From positions 96,221,345-96,285,344 of the forward strand of contig CP136061.1 in the NCBI GenBank assembly GCA_032622095.1: DNA of 64,000 bases, written 5' to 3'. The position numbers and the translations under genes are program-made. This stretch comes from Siphonodentalium dalli. Its lineage: Eukaryota; Mollusca; Scaphopoda; Gadilida; Siphonodentaliidae. Shown piece by piece: positions 11,600-24,175 of the stretch. Below the pieces are notes generated by a model. That model had not been told where the DNA came from. It searched no databases and saw only the letters and a list, made by a program, of their open reading frames with translations. Every line of letters starts with the position of its first letter. Position 1 is the first letter of the stretch.

Positions 11600-11986
11600 A
11601 GGTCACAATATGCTTAATTTGTCGGGGAGTAAAATCACTGTCAGGTCACCATATGCTTAATTTGTCAGGGAGTAAAATCACTGTCAGGTCACAATATGCT
11701 TAATTTGTCGGAGAGTAAAATCACTGTCATGTCACAATGTGCTTAATTTGTCGGCGAGTAATATCACTGTCAGGTCACAACATGCTTAATTTGTCGGGGA
11801 GTAAAATCACTGTCAGGTCACAATATGCTTCATTTTTCGGAGAGCAAAATCACTCTCATATCACAATATGCTTATCTTTTCGGAGAGCAAAATCACTGCC
11901 AGGTCACCATATGCTTAATTTGTCTTGGCGAGCAAAATCGCTCCCATGTCGAAATATGCTTAATTTGCCGAAGAGTAATATAAGTC
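11600..11986 (+). repeat. 43-bp minisatellite, about 9 units
   Basis: The unit is AGGTCACAATATGCTTAATT followed by TGTCGGGGAGTAAAATCACTGTC with period 43. Units diverge toward the 3' side. The array is flanked by AAAGAGCG and ATATGAACTTATTT motifs typical of family E surroundings. The 84-codon frame across it is a by-product of the repeat. Confidence 0.9.
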
Positions 11987-12099
11987 TCTAATTCTGAAAC
12001 ATTAGATTGAAAGTTTCCTTGACGCATTCAACTTTTGATACTAAACACAGCCGTGAATGATATATTATAGAGTTCCAGTCTGTTCAACTGGATATAAGC

Positions 12100-12335
12100 T
12101 CAATATGAACTTATTTGGAGGTCGAAATATGTCAGTATGAACGCATTTCAAAACTCAATAGTAGACTGCTTACGGTGGTAGTGTGTTGCAATGTGGCCCG
12201 CGCCATTCAATGGAATAACGGATACGTGTTCACTATGGGCTTATTGCAGAAACAAATAAGTCTAATACGAACCTACATGTATGCGAATCTTCAGGTTCGA
12301 TATTAACCTCTTTGCACGAGAATGTGTTGTTGCGA
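12100..12335 (+). mobile_element. Dispersed repeat family E fragment
   Basis: It contains the family E blocks GTGGCCCGCGCCATT and GGAATAACGGA and ends with CTTTGCACGAGAATGTGTTG at 12310-12329. It is non-coding. Confidence 0.5.
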
Positions 12336-12715
12336 GTTAGGTATAATGTATGATGCTCTAAAAAACGAAACCTGAACGGAACCATTTTGTCGATGAGACG
12401 TTGGTCTAGGGTTATTTTCATAAAAATGAACTTCGGAACACATAGTAAGAGTGCGTGTGTCGATTATGGCTTTGACGAATGACGCCAGGTGTTGGTGTGT
12501 GAGACGTGTTATAAGCCGCTCTTTGTCTTCAGCGCAAAAATAGGATCTGCTATTGCTGTCTGAGTATAACTTTATTAGCCTCCATTAATGAACAGCTAAT
12601 ATAAACGTGTTTCACGCAGTACTGAGCACGTAAATATATATATGCACGTGCATAATGGCGGTGGTATGTACGCACATAAATTATGTGTTAACATTTCTGA
12701 AACACGCGCATAAGG

Positions 12716-12854
12716 AAGAGTATGGTTACATGAATTAATGTGTGTACATGCGGCATTGGTAGTATAATGTAACGAAGGGTGTGTATGGACATGACGTAAC
12801 TTGAAGCATATTTAATTTGTATATACTAATACAGAAGGGATCGGGGCACAATTT
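12716..12854 (+). repeat. 139-bp perfect direct repeat, left copy
   Basis: By eye this copy is identical over 139 bp to 13363-13501 in the same orientation, with 508 bp between the copies. It does not begin TG or end CA and I see no primer-binding site after it, so a miniature LTR element is possible but unsupported. Confidence 0.85.
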
Positions 12855-13362
12855 CTGCTTTTATGTGTAACCATATAAGGTAAGGGGGTGTCTGACCAGG
12901 TAGCAGAACAGTCAAGGTTAGCGACCCCACACCTAGCACACCAGAAAGACAGAGAAAAGTCAAAGTAATGTGCTGGCAGGTGGACCAGAAGGCCATTCTG
13001 AAAGTCAACTAAAGAAAAAAGTAAAACGGCTAAGAACGCATTTGTCATAAGAATTTTACACATAATTGATACCGGTCGGTGCAAAATGTACGGTCTATAT
13101 AAAGTGGTAGTATTGTCCCCCGCAAGTTTGGAAACAATTACATATGCGTGACACGGAAAGGGTTATACAGTGTATTCCATATAAAACGTAATATATATTA
13201 GTAAAACGCTATTTATATGGCCTAGTAATATCAATGGGTTGATATATACGCGCTCAAGTACAGTATCTATATATATATATGTATAAGTGGGTATATATAT
13301 GTGCTCATACAACCCTACGTTGTTATTTAAGTAATATATGATGTGGATCCCACCACACCACC
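12855..13362. other. Spacer between 139-bp direct repeats
   Basis: This spacer is AT-rich with a TA-rich microsatellite near 13271-13282. Two overlapping minus-strand frames (12826-13008 and 12812-13084) have no recognisable content. Confidence 0.5.
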
Positions 13363-13501
13363 AAGAGTATGGTTACATGAATTAATGTGTGTACATGCGG
13401 CATTGGTAGTATAATGTAACGAAGGGTGTGTATGGACATGACGTAACTTGAAGCATATTTAATTTGTATATACTAATACAGAAGGGATCGGGGCACAATT
13501 T
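13363..13501 (+). repeat. 139-bp perfect direct repeat, right copy
   Basis: This is the second copy of 12716-12854. The zero visible divergence implies a very recent duplication or an assembly-level artefact. Confidence 0.85.
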
Positions 13502-14107
13502 ATGTCAAGTTATGAAGCCCCAAATACAAACAGTTAAGCATACAAATGTTAACAAGATTACAACTGTACATATTGACGCTGCATGATTTGTGATATTACG
13601 GTACTTTTGTGTAATGCTTTCCAGAGCGCATTGCTCATATGGTTATGGTTGATTGTCTAGCCAGGAGGCAGTTATCATGTTACTCTGGAAGGCAATGCAG
13701 ATGACATGTATGCAATAGAGAACTGTTGGTTGAGTTGTTGAGTACGTCCACAGTGAGCGAGATAATCTGTTATTAACGTGACATGTGCATTCACAATACA
13801 TACATGTATTGATGACCAAATAGTGATATTCCATCCGGCCACATGGGGCCTATAAGTCACGATTATGGTATGTAATTGCATGTGTGCGATTTTATGTTTA
13901 GAGGCATTGTGTTGTCTTGGGATTAATCGTTCACCCGTGTATATCGGAAACAAACATGTATATATCATGAGAGTGGTCATTTAAAAATATATATGTAATA
14001 TGGATTAAAAAAAAGGAATTTTGCTAACTGACGTGAATATGAAATTATTTCAGTCAATGCGTCATTGTTATTTTCATCAGTAATAGTAATATCAACGGTA
14101 ACATAAT

Positions 14108-14760
14108 TCAGGAGGCGGTACCATAAGGGTGTGTACAAAGGGCATGCAAGACAAAAAGAAAGTTGCTTTCATCCTCTATTTCTAGCAAGTCGCACACAGT
14201 ACAAATTCGTTCATGAACTTTCCCATTTCGAAATCTGCCACTTTCTATTCTCATCGGAAGTATTGCGCAACAAAATTGAGCCAAGATCGATCTGTGAGAT
14301 TTGTCAATGTTCACATTTCTCAGTTCCATAGATTTTCTTAGATCATCTGTAAGTTCGTATCTGTGGAATAGAGTTTAGTTTTCTTGTCGAATTTGAGTGA
14401 GTGTCAATTTGAGATCGTTAAGAATACATGTTTGTATATTTGCAAAGGTATTTATCTTTCCAGCTGCGGTAATATCGCCAGAGAAATTCGCGATCCATCT
14501 GATATCTCCACGATATACCATAAGGAAACGTTTTTGACAAGTCGTTCATCAGACACTTTAATAAGGTGGTTCCAAAGTCTAGCCATATTGACCCATTGGC
14601 ATAATCTACTTGTTTTGATACCAATTTCGCCTTCAGTGGCTAATAGCGGACACAATGGACGGTCATATCTGATTGCTCCGTTTTAACCATTCTATACAAG
14701 GATATGTTCTGTATCCCCAGACACCAGGCGCATGATACATAATTGGGCTAACACAGTTTT
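14108..14760 (-). pseudogene. LINE ORF2 C-terminal remnant, frameshifted
   Basis: Minus-strand frames match the post-polymerase region of non-LTR retrotransposons. The fragment at 14452-14655 has the family pattern GEIG...NMARLWNHLI...DERLVKNV. The fragment at 14108-14329 has HRSILAQF, ESGRFRN and ERICTVCDLLEIEDES, which corresponds to the degenerate CxxC-H-C zinc segment at the C-terminus, here with the usual His replaced by Asn. Upstream, GVWGYRTYPCIE-like sequence can be read near 14700-14740 in another frame. At least two frame changes separate the pieces, so it is dead. Family assignment (Jockey/CR1-like clade) is inference. Confidence 0.75.
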
Positions 14761-15281
14761 GGAAAAATTTACCAAAAGTTTTGAAGCATATATCCTTATT
14801 ATATGTTTGAACATTTGATATGATAGCCCCGAGGGCTCACATCCTGCTGACTTTGATAGAGTTTCAGTTGTCATATAGAAACTATACCAAACTCGCGGAC
14901 AATAAACACTGAGCTATTTCCATTTATCAGTCATGTTTACAGCTTGATTTGCCAAAATGAAACTATAATTAGTTCACTGAATGTGAGGAATCGGTAGATT
15001 ACTAGATTAACTGAGTAGATTATACACTGAAGCAATTTTCAGTACTTACTTGCGGATACATTTTAGTTTTAAAGTCAGTTATCGAAGCGCTTAGTTGCTA
15101 CAGTATAATGATGAATAATGTCGATCACTATCTTATTACTTTGGGCTGAGATATATGGTATTCGGGAAATAATTTCGGAGATGTGTATTTGAAGGTTGTC
15201 GCGAGTCAATTACTCAGCGAAGACGGTTCGCTCAGACCGATAAAATGGGCTGCTAGCGATATATAACATTTAGAGCGAGTC
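14761..15281. other. Unassigned interval
   Basis: No repeat or credible coding frame was seen. Confidence 0.4.
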
Positions 15282-15402
15282 CCCAGTTTATAGCGGAATT
15301 TACAAGACGAGTCCAGTAAATTAGGTCTTGATCGAGCCTTTGCTTTGCAGTCCCAAGACCTTAATTTACTGGACTAGTTTTGTAAATTCCGCTTAAACTG
15401 GG
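15282..15402. repeat. 121-bp foldback hairpin
   Basis: The arms are 15282-15330 and 15354-15402, about 49 nt each, with only a few mismatches. They include GCGGAATTTACAA and AGTCCAGTAAATTA with their complements. The loop is about 23 nt. No TSD could be fixed. Confidence 0.85.
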
Positions 15403-16178
15403 TACGAGTTGTAGATTGTATTATTACATGATCCAAAACCTCGATGAAACATACTTAAATCAACAAATGGGACGTGAAACTAACATCGGCTTCTATAAGG
15501 CCTGCGATTACGTTTCACGTAACTATATGCGTCGTTTGTCCGCGTAAAGAAATAGTTACAGATAAATAAAGACTATTCCCGCGTATTTAATGGCGCATAT
15601 TTAATGAAATAACTTTTTAAACTCTTCATTCATTAGAGTTTGTTGCAAAAAAAATTTGGAAACCGTATTATTTTGAGACGTAGCGTACGGAGTGTAAGCA
15701 AACGACAAACCGGAAGTTAAAGGTCACCTGCACTATTTCCTGTTTTGCATATCACAATTTATAGAATGGGTTTATTGAATGGAAAAAGGGTCGGATCATG
15801 TAATAAAACGAAAGGCACCATCTGAAAGATTTTCTCAGAAGCAGACATAATGGTTAAATATGTAAGAGCGAAGTTTACTTTAGTTTGGGAAGTTTATTCC
15901 ATTCAGTGATTGCCGCCGGAAAAAGACTTTGTTTAATGTTCTGTATTACAAAAAATATGACTAGAATTTACCGATCGCCTTAAGTTGTAATACGACACCC
16001 ACTTTGTTCTAGGGGGAGTGTAGCTGCTAGATAGGTGGGGTTTGTTCGTTTACTATTATATACTAATTGAAGTTTATGTATATGTCGCCTTGTATGGACA
16101 TAACTGATACACGTACTTGGCAGATTGAGATAGGCCACTTACATTATAATGATGAACCGAAAGACGAGGGTGTCAACA

Positions 16179-16192
16179 CCCCCCCCCCCCCC
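16179..16192 (+). repeat. Poly-C tract
   Basis: Fourteen consecutive C residues are visible just before the 60-bp tandem repeat. Confidence 0.9.
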
Positions 16193-16225
16193 TCTTATGG
16201 TGTGCGAGTTCAGACCATATCCAGG

Positions 16226-16414
16226 CGGTACGCATGATTCACATCCCTCTTTACCTGGCACTCGGGATGCATATGTCCATGTTAACGGTATTCATGATTC
16301 ACATCCCTCTTTACCTGGCACTCGGGATGCATATGCCCATGTTAACCGGTATTCATGATTCACACCCTCTTTAACTGGTACTCTGGATTCATACACCCAT
16401 TTTAACCGATATTC
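16226..16414 (+). repeat. 60-bp tandem repeat, three units
   Basis: Units share ATTCACATCCCTCTTTACCT and GGGATGCATATG. The first two are nearly identical and the third is diverged. The 69-codon frame across it is a repeat artefact. Confidence 0.85.
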
Positions 16415-16853
16415 CATGTCTCAACAACAAGCCTGGTACGCAACTTTTATAGCACCATTTGTTTCAAAATTTGATTGTTTCTTAGCCAAATTGGCATATG
16501 TTTTATGTAATTCAGTATGATGAAAGTAGTGACCATTCCATCATCAAATGTGTGAAAAATATCATATTAGTGTGGAATCAACTATGACTTATATTCCTAG
16601 TTTCTTGTCTGGTACGCAAGATTCACCCCTCTATTTTGATCTGGTATTCACGATTCAGGGGGTGGGGTGACATAATAAAAGATGGGATTAGGGCTGTATA
16701 TCTTTTAGAAACATCGAATGAAGCAATGTAATAAGATATGTCGCATAGAACCAGTTTTACTAAACGAAATATCTGCCAGGTGGAAAAATATCCCGAATGA
16801 GGGATATCCTTCATGTACACTCGACACAACACCCACGCCATTCTCCACATGTA

Positions 16854-16913
16854 TTAGGGTTAGGGTTAGCGTTAGGATTAGGATCAGGGTTAGGGTGAGG
16901 GGTAGGGTTAGGA
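16854..16913 (+). repeat. Interstitial telomere-like TTAGGG tract
   Basis: About ten degenerate TTAGGG-type units occur in a row, including TTAGGGTTAGGGTTAGCG and GGGTAGGGTTAGG. TTAGGG is the metazoan telomere unit. Substitutions such as TTAGGA and TTAGCG mark an old internal tract. Healing of a break by telomerase is the usual explanation but is inference here. Confidence 0.85.
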
Positions 16914-18537
16914 TATTCTGACATGAAGGACATACCAAGAATGGGTGGGGAAAATAATAGCAGAAGTTCACTTTTTTATTTCTGGTCGGTTCATACTTAT
17001 TAATATATGTACGGTAACCTATCGTGATTATGGCGTTCCATTTGAGTTTGTTAGTAAAACGGAACCTTATATGGTCAAGTCGGAAATGTAAAAATTGTGA
17101 ACAGTCGAATCAATTCCCATGTATGCTGATATGCTATGTGAACATGGCGACCCACTGACTGCTATATAGATGCTATCCTATCTGTGTTCAGTGGGATTCA
17201 ATAGGTTATGATGCAGTAAAATGTTGGGAGTGCTTGATTTAAACCAATTTGGATAATTGGCCATGAACGCTTGTATGTCCACACAATGCAATTGTAATTT
17301 TACAGCCTCTTAATCATAATTTGCGATCAGGCCATGAATACACTAAAGTGAATAGCAGAATTAAACATCAAAGCATACGATATGTTCTAAAGCTTTCTTG
17401 TACATATACTTATATAGTTTCAAGTGTTTTCTCGTTGGCGGTGGTAACGTGGGTTTTGTGATAGGGTTCAAGTTATATATCGGCTAATAGACAGGCATTA
17501 CTTGTGATTTAATATCACATGTTCATGGGTTACAAATATATCGGATGTCATCAATGGCGAAGAGTTTGTCGTAATCAAGCACCCGAAACGTCGCTCCCCA
17601 TTCGGAATACCGTTCACAAAACAATAAATATTGAAGTATAATGTACCTAAAGCGCAAAATACGGGTGCTTGTAACCCACCGCAGTGTTGCACACACTCGT
17701 GACGTAAATCGTGGTACAGCTTATACTTTATATACATTATTACCGAATATGGCAGAGGCGTATGCAGATTCGCGACACTACCAACTTCATGTTGTCACCC
17801 TTTCTATATTAACTGAATTCTCCCGTTCTGTTATAAATGTATATATTGGAACGGTTTATTATTCGTCGGGAGGAGTGTTCATGTAATAGCAGCATACAAC
17901 AGACAGAAAAACGGATAAGATACAAGAGCAGAATGATTCATGTTCATTTCAGGGAATATTTTCTAAAACATTTCCTTAGCATCTACTCAGCATTGAGTGT
18001 TTAGTATAGGAAGTGTTAAGCGAGGTCTATATACTGACGAATATATGTCTTGTTTTTGGGGAATTTGGGGAAACGTGTATTAAAACCGGTTTGATTTAAA
18101 TTATTGATTACTTCGACTGACCTCAGTTGCCTCACGGATGTTCTTGTTTACCTGTGGCATCAGCACCGCATCGGCTATAGCTAACTCACTCTAACTGGAG
18201 TCACTGCGATCATTCATTTCGTTATGGGCTCAAATCGAAGGGCAGATCTTAATAGACTCTTCACACCGACACGTCTGAACTGTTGCTTACCGTACATAAA
18301 CTGATGCTACCTTGCATGATGCTAACCAAATCATCATTGTTTTATTCCATATATTTAAGGGATGTGGAAGTCTCCACTTGGATGATCGGACGGTATTAGA
18401 GCGGTTAATTTCCTTAATTTTAGTAATGGGCGTGTCCCTATTCAACATCTGGGCGTGTCCCCTATTCCACATATGGCGTATCCTCTATCCCACACCGAAC
18501 GAATGGAAATGTGTCAAAAAATATCAAGCATATAAAC
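16914..18537. other. Unassigned interval
   Basis: Only short frames without recognisable content and no obvious repeat family were seen over about 1.6 kb. A small GGGCGTGTCCC duplication is present at about 18428-18460. Confidence 0.4.
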
Positions 18538-18662
18538 GATTTACTATTATCGACACCTCGATTAGAAGAAATACAATTCTCTTCACGACAGTCCATAGAT
18601 TTACTTTATCGACACCTCGATTAGAAGAAATACAATTCTCGTCAAGACAGTCCATCGATTTA
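18538..18662 (+). repeat. 60-bp tandem duplication
   Basis: Two units each contain TCGACACCTCGATTAGAAGA and CAGTCCAT, offset by 60 bp and differing at a few positions. They lie inside a 117-codon plus-strand frame whose C-terminus is simply this repeat. Confidence 0.85.
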
Positions 18663-20053
18663 TAACTGACAAAACGATTCGAAGTCGGATAGATCAAAGT
18701 ATTTCAGAATACCAACCTTAAGTAAATTAGCAATGAAACCGGTCTTGGCACATCCAACCCTAAACCCCCATACACACTCCTAGTGAATGTACATGTATTT
18801 AACCTATATATTAACTTTGATTGTTTCTTTTCTTCGCCATTTTTGTAAAGTATGAATAATATTATTTTTAAATCGGAATAGGGCTAAGTAAGTTTGTATA
18901 ACTTGTTCCCAATCCCTTTTGCATCATGCTTAACATACACACAAAACATGTTTAAAGATGGACTATCTCTTCGGCAACATGATGTATATAGTTCCATGTG
19001 GTGTGAAATAATACGTATGGATCGCAGATCGCTGTCAGGAAATTATTATTGGTTTTATTTGGAATTTGTTTCGTATAAAATAACTCTGTGCCGTTCAATA
19101 ATGGTCACTAATATTGACGACCGTGTTTTATATTTGCGTTTTTTTATTGTTATTTTAATTATTGAAAATAAGCATATGCTACACTCTAGGTCTTGTATTC
19201 TTGATGCGCACTTACAATAGGTACAATCAATTAGAGACAGTTTCCTCTCGCATGCATTCGTTCGAAGCACCACGCTGGAGGTCTCTATTTCCAAATAGAG
19301 TAACAAATATATTCCCATAAAGTGTTACCATATATATTTGTCACATAATAAAATAACATATATCCAAATAAAATCGATATTAATTGATAAAATCGTTTCC
19401 GAGCAGGGATTTCCAACCTATATACGTATTATTTAATACACAGGAAACTATCTAAAATTTGTTATATAAAGAGATAATCCATCTTTAAAAACAACTAATT
19501 ATATAACAAAATTAGCAGATTTACGTCATTCTTATATATGAAGTGTATGAAGTGTACGCATTGACTCTATTTAGCGTAATCATGCTATTCGAATTATGAA
19601 GTAAATATCTACATTTGTGCGGATTTCAATCAGAGAATATCTATAGTTTTTGTTTACCGAAATATCTCATTCGTGTCTGGGAAGAAATATCGAATTCGGT
19701 ATTTCTTTCCAGACACGAATGAGATGTTTCATGTATTCAAACAAAAACTGAAGGTGTTATTTTTATTATATGCGCATTATTAATGCTTAAATTTGCTAAA
19801 TTGTGCATCATTTTCACTTCTAATAGCATACACAACAAATTAAACAATGCACGGAAAGCAACACCTGGTTGACCCAAATTCGGACACCGATCAGCTGATA
19901 GGTAGCAAACCGCTTTCAACTGATGCCGTCATTCGGCAAGATACAGTGAAAAGACTAAAAGTTCCAATGAAATAACATTTCACAGTAGCTTCTAGGAGAT
20001 ACATACGACACTTTTCGTTTCGATAGTCTTTCGCTATTTTATAGGCAAGCATA
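18663..20053. other. Unassigned interval around one foldback
   Basis: Apart from the foldback at 19664-19725 I see no repeats. Overlapping frames at 18894-19220 and 19055-19318 are on opposite strands and lack domain content. Confidence 0.4.
19664..19725. repeat. 62-bp foldback hairpin
   Basis: Arms of 26 nt (19664-19689 and 19700-19725) contain ATCTCATTCGTGTCTGG and its exact complement. There is a single mismatch across the arms and a 10-nt loop. Confidence 0.85.
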
Positions 20054-23025
20054 TACACTGCAAATAAGAGTGTTCAGACTTGAACGCGTTCAGCCCCGGA
20101 TGTGTTCAGTTACTGAACAGTAAGTGTTCAATTTTGAACGTATATGTTCAGAAAACTCATTTAATAACGGTAGTGTTCAAACCTGCATGGACGTCGATCC
20201 GCTTGTGTTAGTATACTTAGTTACTTCATATATATCGCATATGCTTACGGGATTAATGAATACTCGTTTGTGAAAATGATGTCTTGTGACTTCTATTTTG
20301 AACAATTGTGAAACTAAATGAGGATGCGCTGGTCTATTTTGCTTCACGGTGAGTTTTGTTTTGTTTTGTTTTGAGCATTTTCCAGAACGGTAGAAAACAT
20401 ATCAGGGACGTGGTGGCGACACGGGAGAAGGGGCGGGGTAGTTGCAAATTGCAAATCCCAGATATAAAATTACACCCCTCCCCAAATGGAAATTGTCCCA
20501 TTCAGTCAAATCCGTATCACATATCCGTGAATATATATAGTGTGAATATATTGATCGATACCGATATTTTTATGTTGCCGGTTCATCACTTGTGTAGAAA
20601 ATCACGATATAATACGATCCCACGCTATTTTGTTTTACACTAATTTCAGTATTGAACACTGCCGTTCAGTCCGTGTTCGGTTCTCTTGAACTTATGTGTT
20701 CAATGTGAGACCACGGGCATGGTCATTAATCATTCACGCTTAACTAATGGCATGCGATCCCACTGGACTGTCTGCATTGAGTTCTCTTAACAAAATAGCA
20801 TGTAGCGTCGTCTTTTGAAACATGATATCGTTCCACGCAACTGGCATTAATTAATTTCGGTTTGAATATATGTGAAGTTTAATGTATATGGATGGACAAA
20901 GCCTTCACATTAATGGAACCAAGTCAGTTGCGCCATTCTTTGGCGTTAGATTAAAGGTTCGAAACATAGTTGATATTTATAGGGTCTTTACTGACACGAG
21001 ACAAGGTCAAGTTTATCAATACAGCCTGCACTACGCATGGTAAGTACCGATATATGTAATCCAATGTATCATCATCATAATTATCAGCATATGTGTTTAT
21101 GTATATATTTATCTAAAAACATGCAAAGTTAAAATTTTGACAATTCAGTTGAGGACATTAGTTGGACATTTCGCACCCAATTGTGGTTGAAATTGTTCTA
21201 ATTTTTTTTGTTTGATATCCCGTCCAGATATTAGTGGGGAATATGCTGATATCGGTTGATTTTTTTTACGATAAGTGAGTGTCTCATTCATGCAGGTACT
21301 GTTTAAAACTTCTGTGAACTTTGTCATAAGCATTCTCACGGTTAATTTTCTCGCAAAAACAAAACAAAAACACTTGAGATCATTGGGAAATATTTGGTGT
21401 CACATATATATTAAATTTGATTATATTAGTAGATCTCCAATAAAAATATATTGATGTACCGGTTATTCGTACATGGATCATTGCTAAATAGCCCAATACA
21501 TTTTCTAAACTAGTTAACGTGTGCTGTTCCACCGTTTTAATTGGTGATGTTAGCGTGTGGCTAAACACTGAAAGAAATAATGTTTTATAATTTCGGAAGA
21601 GGTGTTGACTGGTGTCTTTGAATTGGTACGGTATTAATATCAGGATATCATAATATGATTGTAAAGCCGAGAAACTCGGAAAAAGTGCTGGGTGGTAAGA
21701 TCGCATCCTAATAGCATCCAGAATTAAACTAATATTATAATATATTAAATTATTCTTTCTTTCAGGAGCTGCATATAGAGCATCGATCGAATATCTGCGG
21801 AAACTTTGGGCACAACATATACGGATGCTACAAACTACTCACGTTGGGTGTAGCTGAACTACCAGCAATTATGTGACCGTAGAAATGTATATTGCTATAT
21901 TAGCTAGCACCGTCAACAAATTCTAGTGACTGTTAAGCCATTACTGCATGGTGTCAGCTGGTGCCAAAAATCGAGAAAGTTCAACAGGAACCGGCGCAGA
22001 AATACATCGCACATTCAATGTTAAAAGATTTGTGGACTAATGTGTGTGACTAATTCCGATAGTTCAAAGAATTGGACCTAAGATGATAAACCTCACGTCT
22101 AGCGTTACATAAAACATGGTAACTGTGATGCACTGTCCGAGATGTAAGGTTGACCGTTTGTTATTAATTCAGTGGTTGAAGGATATTCCAGATGTTCAGG
22201 ATGTTCATTCGGCCAACTGGATTTCGTGCGAAATTAATACTGTTGCCAATGCTGACCAACACGGCATCGATGTTTTTGGATAAGGATTATTCAAGTAAAC
22301 GTATAGACTGTTGTTCCATTGATTCATCAGCTTGTCAGTCTTATTAAATGTTATTTACCTATATAATACTCACATTTTAATCAGGTTGAATGACCTTATT
22401 CCCCAACAATTACATCAGCATTTCATAAAATATACATGCTTCTGTATGGAACAGTTGCATTATATTTAAATTATTAGCGATAGCTTCATCTTGTTCTCAG
22501 TAATCATACATTAATAACCACAAAAGTATTGGGCCAGTTAATTTGTATTAGATGTACACAGGAGAAGAATGGCACCAAGACTGTTAAAGTGTGACTACAG
22601 ACTGTTCACAATTTCTCACCCATTTTATATTGAATTTGATCTCGCGTTTGCGAAGCCTTGTGTTCGTGTATATGAAGAATACTAGTATTTAAATTTAGTT
22701 ATTTTGTGAACACGTGTGTTCAGATTTTGTTATTTGAACACATATAAGTGTTCAAACGCTGTTGCAGTGTTCGGAACACATCAAGCGTTCACATATTTCG
22801 AACACTCATGTTCAAAATCTGAACATGATGTGTTCAAAACTGAACGGTTATATGCATTCATAAATTGAACACATCCATTCAATCATTGAACACATGCGTT
22901 CAAATCTGAACACCGGGGACCGTTCAGAGTAATTGAACACATCTGTTCTAAATTGAACACTGAACAGTGTTCATTATCTGTTGCATTTTTGGCGTTCAAA
23001 TTTGAACACTTTTATTTACAGTGTA
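20054..23025. mobile_element. About 3-kb TIR element with TGTTCA-rich subterminal arrays
   Basis: The left end TACACTGCAAATAAGAGTGT pairs with the right end ACACTTTTATTTACAGTGTA. Terminal identity extends about 35 bp with a few mismatches. Both ends are packed with TGTTCA/TGAACA hexamers in alternating orientation (20075-20180, 20650-20705 and densest at 22700-23005). Flanking TA on both sides would fit a TA target, but the TSD is not certain. Interior frames are all short and unrecognised, so it is non-autonomous. The superfamily is undetermined. Confidence 0.7.
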
Positions 23026-23095
23026 GTAAAATGTAATTTCTGAAATTGGACCATCGACGTGGCAGAAATTCTCGGTAATAGTAGTTAAAAACATG

Positions 23096-24175
23096 GTTCA
23101 CGCTGGTGTAGGCCAAATTGGCAAATGACCAACTTTTTTTCGAAAATGGCCAAAACAAATCTCATGTGGCAAAACGTGTTCACCCCGCCAGCAGTTATTT
23201 AATTCATAAACCCAAATTGATTTTGCAACGGGAGCGACATGAAAATAAAATACAGATTAGTATTATCCATGCATCCCTTAACTAACACCATTTCCGATTC
23301 GGCAAAAGTCGCCACGTGATAGTCCGGGAAAAAGTCATATTGTTCTCCCGAATGTCATATTGGACTCCCAAGTGTGCAATATCACTTTTTTATTGGGACT
23401 CCGTGACGTCACGGATTAATTATTGCGAAATGAATCGGTGATATTGTGATGCGCGCGCAACACTGGTGGGTTTAGCAGATGTTTCACTTCCGCATTGAGT
23501 TTTTTTCTTCATTTCCGTGTTTACCTTTCCAAATCATGCTTTCAAATACAGGCTTTTATAGAGCATTAAGTGCCGACAAATACCAAAAGTAACCAATAAA
23601 GTTTTTTCCCCAAAATTTGGATAAACATACAGATGGATAATAAAAATGTCATTATACAATGTTGTGTACAGTATGTGTTTTTCTTGTACTCGTCGAGGTT
23701 GCGGTGAAAAGTCGTATTGGACTCGACACTGTGTGTCTCGTCCAATATGACTTTTCACCACAACATGGACTCGTACAAGAAAAACACATACTCTACACAA
23801 CAGTGTATAATAACTTTATAATATGTAACAAACGGCACTAATTGCAGTATACTATCAAACAATGTAATAACACAATAATGAGGATTAACACTAAAATCCT
23901 TTGTCCAAATGGTAGATGGTGCAGTGTGGGTAGTCCCGGTAGTGGTATATTGTCAAGTAACAATGGTGGAATTAAAGAAATCTAGACACGGTGTTTGAAG
24001 CTATAGACCTAATTATATAGAAAGTTAGATGTTAAATAAAACAAATATATTCATTAATTGTGAGACCAGAAAACGAGGATTTTATTTGGCCAAATTTGTT
24101 TTAATTTGGCAAAAAAAAATCATAATTGGCAAAAAAATGGCCAAAATATTTTTCGGCTTAGCGTGAACATTGGTT
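23096..24175. repeat. TGGCCAAA-rich element with short inverted ends
   Basis: GTTCACGCT at 23098 is matched by AGCGTGAAC near 24163. Next to both ends lie GGCCAAATTGGCAAA and TTTGGC/TTGGCAAAA motifs. Within it is a large foldback at 23661-23801. The TTTGGCAAA motifs also occur near 55425-55490, 61940-62012 and 62430-62482. Whether this is one element is uncertain. Confidence 0.4.
23661..23801. repeat. 141-bp foldback hairpin
   Basis: Arms of nearly 70 nt include GTATGTGTTTTTCTTGTAC and GGTGAAAAGTC with their complements, and mismatches are scattered. Two opposite-strand frames of 60 and 88 codons are shadows of this inverted repeat. Confidence 0.85.

Noticed and set aside
12716-13501. Calling the 139-bp direct repeats LTRs of a miniature retrotransposon
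   Set aside because: The repeats do not start TG or end CA, and no primer-binding site, polypurine tract or target duplication was found.
18312-18665. 117-codon frame
   Set aside because: Its last third is the 60-bp tandem duplication and the rest has no domain content.
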